In this document: positions 1 through 5,169 of the stretch, piece after piece
Position numbering within the stretch: position 1 is the first letter of the stretch
Layout: each line of letters begins with the position of its first letter
NCBI GenBank assembly: GCA_903895515.1
Contig: CAITUB010000184.1
Span: 1-6,366, forward strand
DNA: 6,366 nucleotides
Direction of reading: 5' to 3'
Source: an uncultured Acidimicrobium sp.
GTDB taxonomy: Bacteria > Actinomycetota > Acidimicrobiia > Acidimicrobiales > Ilumatobacteraceae
Notes under the pieces: model-generated
The model's database searches: none
The model's input: only the letters and a program-made list of their open reading frames with translations
Told to the model about the DNA's origin: nothing
Program-made: the position numbers and the translations under genes

Positions 1-2
1 CA

Positions 3-533
3 ATTATCTCCGGGCTTGTTGGCGTGCTGTTAGTGATGCTGTTCTTCTTCTTTTACTATCGTTTGCTCACCATCGTCGTGGTCGGCGGTCTCTCTATTTC
101 AGGTGCATTCCTCTGGAGCATCATTGCGTATTTGTCGAAGACCAACGGCCTAGCGCTCACACTTTCAGGTGTTGCTGGAATCATTGTGTCCATTGGTGTC
201 ACTGTTGACTCCTATGTGGTGTTCTTCGAGCGACTGAAGGACGAATTGGTCAGTGGTAAGACCATGCGTGGAGCGGCTCAACGCAGCTTTGCTTCGGCAT
301 GGCGCACCATTTTGGCTGCCGACACCGTGTCGTTTATCGGCGCAATCATCCTGTGGAAACTCACCGTTGGTTCAGTTCGCGGATTCGCGTTCTTCCTCGG
401 CCTCTCCACATTGGCGGACGTTTTTGTTGCCTACTTGTTCACTCGGCCAGCAATTCTGTTGCTTGCACGATCGAAGTTCATGGCAGGTCGCAACGTACTC
501 GGCGTAGTAGTTGCAAAGGAGGTGACGGCATGA
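3..533 (+). CDS. secD: Protein translocase subunit SecD, C-terminal part (5' end outside window)
   Basis: SecD is an inner-membrane RND-type subunit that, with SecF, uses the proton motive force to help pull exported proteins through SecYEG. Only the last 176 codons are here; the periplasmic/extracytoplasmic P1 domain and TM1 lie upstream. The visible part is the C-terminal transmembrane bundle: helices at about fragment residues 3-20, 22-44, 52-78, 103-121 and 128-155. The family signature L-T-L-S-G-V-A-G-I-I is followed by V-T-V-D-S-Y-V-V-F-F-E-R (D69 of the fragment). This Asp matches the conserved acidic residue of TM4 linked to proton flow. The conserved R-T-I-L-A-A-D-T and V-R-G-F-A segments follow. 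The D-S-Y/F-V form of the motif is typical of Actinobacteria as I know the family. A GTG at 24 is internal, since the frame is open to the window edge. The stop TGA (531-533) overlaps the secF start. Its last codons hold the secF ribosome binding site. Identification is secure. Confidence 0.96.
   Translation: MISGLVGVLLVMLFFFFYYRLLTIVVVGGLSISGAFLWSIIAYLSKTNGLALTLSGVAGIIVSIGVTVDSYVVFFERLKDELVSGKTMRGAAQRSFASAWRTILAADTVSFIGAIILWKLTVGSVRGFAFFLGLSTLADVFVAYLFTRPAILLLARSKFMAGRNVLGVVVAKEVTA
515..525 (+). promoter_or_regulatory. Very strong Shine-Dalgarno site for secF
   Basis: The 11 bases AAAGGAGGTGA are complementary to the 3' end of bacterial 16S rRNA over their whole length, and the GGAGG core sits seven bases before the secF ATG at 530. 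The site lies inside the last codons of secD. It fixes the secF start at 530, although the frame is open much further upstream. It is by far the best ribosome binding site in the window. Confidence 0.93.
530..533 (+). other. secD/secF ATGA stop-start overlap
   Basis: The secF ATG (530-532) and the secD TGA (531-533) share bases, giving a four-base overlap with a frame change. Such overlaps usually allow terminating ribosomes to restart, which would keep SecD and SecF, subunits of one complex, at matched levels. The strong Shine-Dalgarno site just upstream would also allow independent initiation. Confidence 0.9.
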
Positions 534-1648
534 GCGGAAGTCTTGGTCGTCTCTATCGCGGTGAAACCACGTTCAATTTCTTTGGACGCAGGTGGTGGGG
601 TTTTGGTATTTCCATAGCGCTCATGGTGATCACCGTGCTCTCGTTATTCACACGCGGGCTGAATCTTGGAATGGATTTTGAGGGTGGAGTGGCGTGGGAA
701 GTTCCAGCGAAGTCGCTAACTGTCGACGACGTAAAAACAATTTTGGATGCCAATGGCGTGTCCTCAACTGATGCAAAGATCCAGGTGCTCAATGGATCCG
801 ATGGTGATCGCATTCGTGCTCAAGTTGGTGCTGAATCGGAATCAGTGAAGACTGCGGTTCAGAATGCACTTGCTGAAAAAGCAGGAGTGAAATCCGACGA
901 CGTGAGTGTTGCGTTGGTCAGTTCGTCGTGGGGTCGCAGCATTACGGAAAAGGCAGCACGAGCATTGCTGGTGTTCTTCCTTGTGGTGTCGCTGTATATC
1001 GCTTGGCGTTTTGAATGGAAAATGGCAATCTCCGCAATTGCGGCCATGGCGCACGACGTGTTAATTAGCGTTGGTGTGTATTCGGTAACTGGCCTTTCGG
1101 TCACTCCAGCAACTGTTATCGCGTTCCTCACCATCCTGGGGTTCTCGTTGTATGACACCATCGTGGTATTCGACAAAGTGCACGACAACACGAAGCGATT
1201 CTCGGCATCGCGCGTGTCGTACGGAGACATCACGAATGTTTCCATGAACCAAGTGCTCATGCGCTCGATCAACACTTCGCTGGCTGCAGTGTTGCCGGTA
1301 CTTTCACTGCTTGTACTCGGATCATGGATCCTCGGAGCGGTTGCACTGCAAGAGTTTGCTCTTGCGTTGCTCGTTGGCTTGATGCTCGGGGCATACTCAT
1401 CGATTTACATCGCAACGCCGTTGCTCGGAATTTTGAAGAGCCGTGAAACAAAGTTCAAGCCGATGGCAAACGAATTACATTTAGGCGAAGACATGGCGCG
1501 AATCGCCAGTTCAGGAAAGAAGCCAACTCGCATTGTCGCTGCAGAACCTGGAAATTTGGCAAGTGCAGAAAATGCCACTCGTGAAGTCGCTTCAGTTGCG
1601 GCTGCACTGAGCCACCCACCACGGCCGCGCAAAAAACAACGCAGATAA
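530..1648 (+). CDS. secF: Protein translocase subunit SecF
   Basis: SecF is the partner of SecD in the membrane complex that uses proton flow to complete Sec-dependent export. The 372-residue product has the family layout. TM1 lies at about 22-42, followed by the G-M-D-F-E-G-G motif (47-53) and a small extracytoplasmic P4-like domain to about 135. TM2-TM6 lie at about 143-160, 165-188, 192-217, 248-272 and 273-303. Signature segments are M-A-H-D (173-176), F-S-L-Y-D-T-I-V-V-F-D (205-215) and S-M-N-Q-V-L-M-R-S-I-N-T-S (238-250). After TM6 comes a cytoplasmic tail of about 70 residues ending in the strongly basic H-P-P-R-P-R-K-K-Q-R-R. The usual V-G-P-S-W-G before TM2 reads V-S-S-S-W-G here (130-135). 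The start at 530 is chosen for its ATGA overlap with secD and its near-perfect Shine-Dalgarno site. The open frame reaches back to 299, but that part is out-of-frame secD sequence and looks nothing like SecF. The gene is complete. Confidence 0.97.
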   Translation: MSGSLGRLYRGETTFNFFGRRWWGFGISIALMVITVLSLFTRGLNLGMDFEGGVAWEVPAKSLTVDDVKTILDANGVSSTDAKIQVLNGSDGDRIRAQVGAESESVKTAVQNALAEKAGVKSDDVSVALVSSSWGRSITEKAARALLVFFLVVSLYIAWRFEWKMAISAIAAMAHDVLISVGVYSVTGLSVTPATVIAFLTILGFSLYDTIVVFDKVHDNTKRFSASRVSYGDITNVSMNQVLMRSINTSLAAVLPVLSLLVLGSWILGAVALQEFALALLVGLMLGAYSSIYIATPLLGILKSRETKFKPMANELHLGEDMARIASSGKKPTRIVAAEPGNLASAENATREVASVAAALSHPPRPRKKQRR

Positions 1649-1651
1649 GGA
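1646..1651 (+). promoter_or_regulatory. Probable Shine-Dalgarno site for rel, overlapping the secF stop
   Basis: TAAGGA matches part of the anti-Shine-Dalgarno complement, begins at the secF stop codon and lies nine bases before the rel ATG. It is weaker and more distant than the secF site, but it is the only purine-rich candidate in the 12-base spacer and it supports the start at 1661. Confidence 0.55.
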
Positions 1652-1660
1652 TCGCTCCAG

Positions 1661-3892
1661 ATGAGCACGACGTCGCGAGTTCTTCCATGGCGAAGGAATC
1701 ATTCTGCGGTTGTCGAAGATCTCGTGCCGTTGCTGTCGGCATACAAGCGACGTAACCCAAAGGGCAACGTTTCGCTCATCAACGCCGCGTATGAAATGGC
1801 GAGCGCAGCACATAGCCATCAATCGCGAATGAGTGGTGAGTTGTACATCAGCCACCCAATTGCAGTTGCCCGAATTGTTGCTGAAATTGGGCTCGACGAA
1901 GTTTCCCTCGTTGCCGCTTTGTTGCACGATGCGGTTGAAGACACGGAAATCACACTTGCCGATGTCGAGGCACGTTTCGGGGCAGAGGTTGCTGGCATCG
2001 TTGACGGTCTCACCAAGCTTGAGCGACTGCAGTTTGATTCACGCGAAGCGCAGCAAGCAGCAACAATGCGCAAAATGCTGGTGGCAATGGCCAAGGACAT
2101 GCGTGTGCTCATCATCAAACTGTCCGATCGCATGCACAACATGCGCACGATCGCGTCAGCTCCCGTCGACAAGCAGCGTCGCATAGCGCAGGAGACACTC
2201 GACATTTACGCGCCGCTTGCTCATCGATTAGGCATGCAGGAAATGAAACAGCAGCTTGAGGACTTGTCTTTTGCTGCCTTGTTCCCGAAGCGATATGCCG
2301 AGCTTGACTATTTGGTGTCCATTCGTGCGCCCGAGCGAGATGTGTATCTGGCGAAGGCTTTAGGTCAGGTGAACACCTGGCTGTCTGCAGTGAACATCAA
2401 CGCCGAGCTCACCGCGCGCGGCAAGCACTTGTGGAGCCTGTACGAAAAAATGGTGCAGAAGGGTAGAGACTTCGACGAAATTTTTGACCTCATGGCTATT
2501 CGCATCGTTGTGGACTCGGTCAAAGATTGCTACGGAGCACTGGGTGCCATTCACGGCAAATGGAAACCCGTAGTGGGTCGCTTCAAGGACTACATCGCCA
2601 TGCCGAAGTTCAACTTGTATCAGTCGCTGCACACCACAGTGATTGGTCCGGGTGGCAAACCAATTGAAGTGCAAATTCGTTCGCGTGACATGCACCAGCG
2701 CGCCGAATGGGGAGTGGCATCACATTGGTCGTATAAAGACGGTGTCGCAAGCACTGATATCGACTGGCTCAATCGAATTATCGATTGGCAAGACGAGGTG
2801 TCGGACCCGCGGCAATTCCTGGAAAGCCTGAAGACCGACCTCGAACAAGATGAGTTGTTTGTCTTTACGCCAAAGGGCCGAGTGATTGCGCTTCCGCTCG
2901 ATGCAACGCCAATCGATTTCGCATACGGCGTGCACACCGAAGTTGGGCACACCTGTATTGGTGCACGGGTGAACGGTCGACTCGTTTCGTTGGACTCACG
3001 CCTGAATTCTGGAGATACCTGCGAGATTCTCACTTCGACTGCAGAAGATGCCGCGCCGTCTGAAGAGTGGGCAAATTTTGTTGTCTCACCAAAAGCGAAG
3101 AGCAAGATTAAGCAGTGGTTCTCACGTGAGCGTATGGAAGATCTCGTTGACACGGGCCGTGATGATCTTGTTGAGCACTTGCGTAAACACGGCTTGCCCG
3201 TGCAGCGAGTGTTGACGTCTGAAGTATTTGCGCAAGAGCGTGAAGCAATGAACTATGCAGACGATGTAACGCTGTTCCGAGCAATAGGTGAAGGACATGT
3301 GTCAGCGGAAACGATGGCAGGTCGCATTAGTCGACTGATGCGCGACGGTGGCTTTGGCGAACAGCTTTCTGTTGGCATGCGCCTCGATGCTGGCAATACC
3401 ACCGAGCAGATTTCGGGTGTTCATGTAGAGGGAATGTCGGGCACCATTGTTCGCCTGTCAAAGTGCTGCACACCGGTGCCGGGTGACGAAATTATTGGCT
3501 TCCTCACCACCGATCTCGTGGTCAACGTTCACCGCGCCGACTGCTCGAATGCCATTTCGGCTGCAAGCCAAAATATTGGTCGAATGGTTGATGTTGAGTG
3601 GGCAGGAAGCGTCCACAACGCAACCTATGTTGCCGCCGTTGAGGTTGTTGCAATTGATCGGTCACGCCTCTTGCGGGATGTGGCAAATGCTCTCAGCGAA
3701 GAGCATGTCAACATCGTTTCGTGTTCTACGAATACGGGAGCCGACAGAGTGGCCCGCATGCGTTTTGAATTTGAGTTTGCGGATCCGAGTCATTTGCAGT
3801 CTGTGCTTCGCACGATTAAACGCATCGATTCGGTGTATGACGCATACCGTGTCATGGCGGGGGATCATCCAGCGTCTAATGTTCTCGCGTGA
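1661..3892 (+). CDS. rel: Bifunctional (p)ppGpp synthetase/hydrolase (Rel/SpoT-type RSH)
   Basis: Rel makes (p)ppGpp from ATP and GDP/GTP on starved ribosomes and degrades it otherwise, setting the stringent response. All domains of a long RSH are present in 743 residues. The HD hydrolase domain (about 40-195) has its metal and catalytic set: R56, H65, H89-D90, E93-D94, D156 and N160. The synthetase domain (about 235-360) has D276 in F-D-L-M-A-I-R, E336 in E-V-Q-I-R, and R-F-K-D at 307-310. This R-x-K-D form marks the bifunctional class, as opposed to the E-x-D-D form of hydrolase-dead RelA. A TGS domain (about 398-459) follows, then a helical region, a conserved-cysteine zinc-finger domain (C602, C603, H624, C628) and a C-terminal ACT domain (about 655-732). 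Both activities are therefore predicted to be intact. The ATG at 1661 follows secF by 12 bases, with a modest TAAGGA (1646-1651) nine bases upstream that reuses the secF stop. Many Actinobacteria have apt before this gene; here it is absent. The name relA is also used for this gene. Confidence 0.97.
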   Translation: MSTTSRVLPWRRNHSAVVEDLVPLLSAYKRRNPKGNVSLINAAYEMASAAHSHQSRMSGELYISHPIAVARIVAEIGLDEVSLVAALLHDAVEDTEITLADVEARFGAEVAGIVDGLTKLERLQFDSREAQQAATMRKMLVAMAKDMRVLIIKLSDRMHNMRTIASAPVDKQRRIAQETLDIYAPLAHRLGMQEMKQQLEDLSFAALFPKRYAELDYLVSIRAPERDVYLAKALGQVNTWLSAVNINAELTARGKHLWSLYEKMVQKGRDFDEIFDLMAIRIVVDSVKDCYGALGAIHGKWKPVVGRFKDYIAMPKFNLYQSLHTTVIGPGGKPIEVQIRSRDMHQRAEWGVASHWSYKDGVASTDIDWLNRIIDWQDEVSDPRQFLESLKTDLEQDELFVFTPKGRVIALPLDATPIDFAYGVHTEVGHTCIGARVNGRLVSLDSRLNSGDTCEILTSTAEDAAPSEEWANFVVSPKAKSKIKQWFSRERMEDLVDTGRDDLVEHLRKHGLPVQRVLTSEVFAQEREAMNYADDVTLFRAIGEGHVSAETMAGRISRLMRDGGFGEQLSVGMRLDAGNTTEQISGVHVEGMSGTIVRLSKCCTPVPGDEIIGFLTTDLVVNVHRADCSNAISAASQNIGRMVDVEWAGSVHNATYVAAVEVVAIDRSRLLRDVANALSEEHVNIVSCSTNTGADRVARMRFEFEFADPSHLQSVLRTIKRIDSVYDAYRVMAGDHPASNVLA
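3889..3892 (+). other. rel/hisS GTGA stop-start overlap
   Basis: The hisS GTG (3889-3891) overlaps the rel TGA (3890-3892). The 20 bases before it contain no purine-rich run that could pair with 16S rRNA; the nearest G-run is around 3858-3863, too far away. HisRS translation therefore probably depends on ribosomes finishing rel. This is inferred from sequence alone. Confidence 0.85.
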
Positions 3893-5157
3893 GTTCATTT
3901 TCTACTAGCCCCGGAACACGGGACATTTTGACTCCCGATGCAGCCCGTTGGCGCAAGTTTCAAGATGTGTTTGCTGGGGTGGTGGAAGCGGCTGGGTATG
4001 GACTCATCATTCCGCCAATGTTTGAAGACCTTGGTGTGTTCTTGCGACTTGGTGAAGCAACCGATGTCGTAACCAAAGAGATGTACGACTTTGAAGACAA
4101 AGGTGGTCGGCGAGTTGCATTGCGACCAGAGCAGACGGCGAGCGTATGCCGAGCATTCGTTCAGCACCGTCCAACCACACCATGGAAGGTGTGGTACGCG
4201 GGTCCAAACTTTCGTTACGAAAAACCACAACAGGGTCGGTATCGACAGTTCGATCAGGTTGGGCTTGAAGTTCTTGGAGTAGAAGATCCGTATCTCGACG
4301 CCGAAGTCATCGCACTCGCGGCACAGTTTTACGACAGGCTTGGATTGAAGGAAGTGCAGTTGTCGGTGAACTCGCTTGGAGACGCAGGAGATCGCCAACG
4401 ATTTACCGATGTGTTGCGCGCGTATTTCGAAGCGCACCTCAGCGAATTGTCTGAAGATTCACAAGTCACGCTCACGAAGAATCCACTTCGCGTGCTCGAT
4501 TCAAAGCGTCGCGAAGATCAAACGATTATTGCGAACGCTCCTCGTATTCGCGATTACCTGAGTCCAACGGCTGGCGAGCACTTTGCGGCAGTGCTTGCAG
4601 CATTAGACGCGCAGAATATTAAATACGTCATCGACGATCGTCTGGTGCGTGGCCTCGACTATTACCGCCGCACTACTTTCGAATTTGTCAGCACCGCGTT
4701 GCAAGCAGCGCATACCGCAATTGGTGGTGGCGGAAGATATGACGGCCTCGTAGAAGAACTTGGTGGACCGGCAACTGCTGGTATTGGTTTCGCCCTCGGA
4801 CTTGACCGAACATTGTTGGCATGCGATGCAGAAAACGTGTTTCCCGCACCTAACACCGATGTGTTTGCGTTCGTGGTGGATACAACAGGGGGACATGAGG
4901 CTGCGCTGGTGTGCAATCAGCTACGGATGGCTCGCGTTGGCGCAGATCGTGCGTTCGACAATCGAAGCATGAAGGCACAGATGAAAGCTGCCGATCGCAG
5001 CGGAGCACAGGTCGCCATCATTATTGGGTCAAACGAATTGGAAGCCGGACAGGCCGTCATTAGACCGATGAATTCGGGCGAGCAATACAGCGTGAATCGT
5101 GCTGATCTGCTTACCGCAATTCAAAATGAGGTCAGCAAATTTCAATCTGCAAACTAG
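3889..5157 (+). CDS. hisS: Histidyl-tRNA synthetase (HisRS)
   Basis: HisRS is a cytoplasmic class II homodimer that joins histidine to tRNA-His. The product has 422 residues, the normal bacterial length. The N-terminus holds P-G-T-R-D-I-L (8-14). Motif 1 lies around 42-51. The histidine-binding segment L-R-P-E-Q-T-A (78-84) has Q82 where Gly is usual. The motif 2 loop has F-R-Y-E-K-P-Q-Q-G-R-Y-R-Q-F (108-121) with catalytic R109 and R117. HisA is L-V-R-G-L-D-Y-Y (252-259, R254), HisB is G-G-G-R-Y-D-G-L (280-287), and motif 3 is G-I-G-F-A-L-G-L-D-R (298-307). The C-terminal anticodon-binding domain spans about 324-415. Motif 2, both histidine motifs and this domain together rule out the regulatory paralog HisZ. 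The GTG start at 3889 is the only one possible: an in-frame TAA lies at 3877-3879 and no other start codon precedes P-G-T-R-D. It overlaps the rel TGA by four bases and has no recognisable Shine-Dalgarno sequence, so translational coupling to rel is likely. Confidence 0.97.
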   Translation: MSSFSTSPGTRDILTPDAARWRKFQDVFAGVVEAAGYGLIIPPMFEDLGVFLRLGEATDVVTKEMYDFEDKGGRRVALRPEQTASVCRAFVQHRPTTPWKVWYAGPNFRYEKPQQGRYRQFDQVGLEVLGVEDPYLDAEVIALAAQFYDRLGLKEVQLSVNSLGDAGDRQRFTDVLRAYFEAHLSELSEDSQVTLTKNPLRVLDSKRREDQTIIANAPRIRDYLSPTAGEHFAAVLAALDAQNIKYVIDDRLVRGLDYYRRTTFEFVSTALQAAHTAIGGGGRYDGLVEELGGPATAGIGFALGLDRTLLACDAENVFPAPNTDVFAFVVDTTGGHEAALVCNQLRMARVGADRAFDNRSMKAQMKAADRSGAQVAIIIGSNELEAGQAVIRPMNSGEQYSVNRADLLTAIQNEVSKFQSAN

Positions 5158-5168
5158 GCTGAAAGCCT
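5156..5168 (+). other. Small perfect hairpin at the hisS stop / aspS start
   Basis: AGGCT (5156-5160) and AGCCT (5164-5168) form a five-base-pair stem with a GAA loop. It starts inside the hisS TAG and ends one base before the aspS ATG. It is too short, and lacks a T-tract, to be an intrinsic terminator. It could influence initiation at aspS, whose upstream region otherwise offers only a weak GAAAG (5161-5165) that the stem would partly hide. It may be chance. Confidence 0.3.
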
Positions 5169-5169
5169 C

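Noticed and set aside
299..529. Upstream extension of the secF frame (77 extra codons)
   Set aside because: It lies out of frame within secD, has no SecF-like or membrane features, and the ATG at 530 has a near-perfect ribosome binding site and an ATGA overlap.
1631..1636. Run of six A near the secF stop as a possible frameshift site
   Set aside because: It is a plain Lys-Lys pair in a basic tail with no stimulatory structure, and rel has its own start 12 bases after the stop.
2620..3153. Open frame of 177 codons on the - strand inside rel
   Set aside because: It is antisense to the conserved synthetase and TGS domains, low-complexity Ser/Arg-rich, and resembles no family I know.
3447..3908. 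Open frame of 153 codons on the + strand overlapping the rel 3' end
   Set aside because: It runs in a different frame over the zinc-finger and ACT domains of Rel, with no family resemblance and no start signal.
3895..4437. Open frame of 180 codons on the - strand inside hisS
   Set aside because: It is fully antisense to a clearly functional hisS, and its protein shows no recognisable domain or ribosome binding site. It is a codon-bias shadow.
5156..5168. Hairpin as a transcription terminator between hisS and aspS
   Set aside because: The stem is only five pairs with no following T-tract, and aspS begins at once, which argues for read-through transcription.
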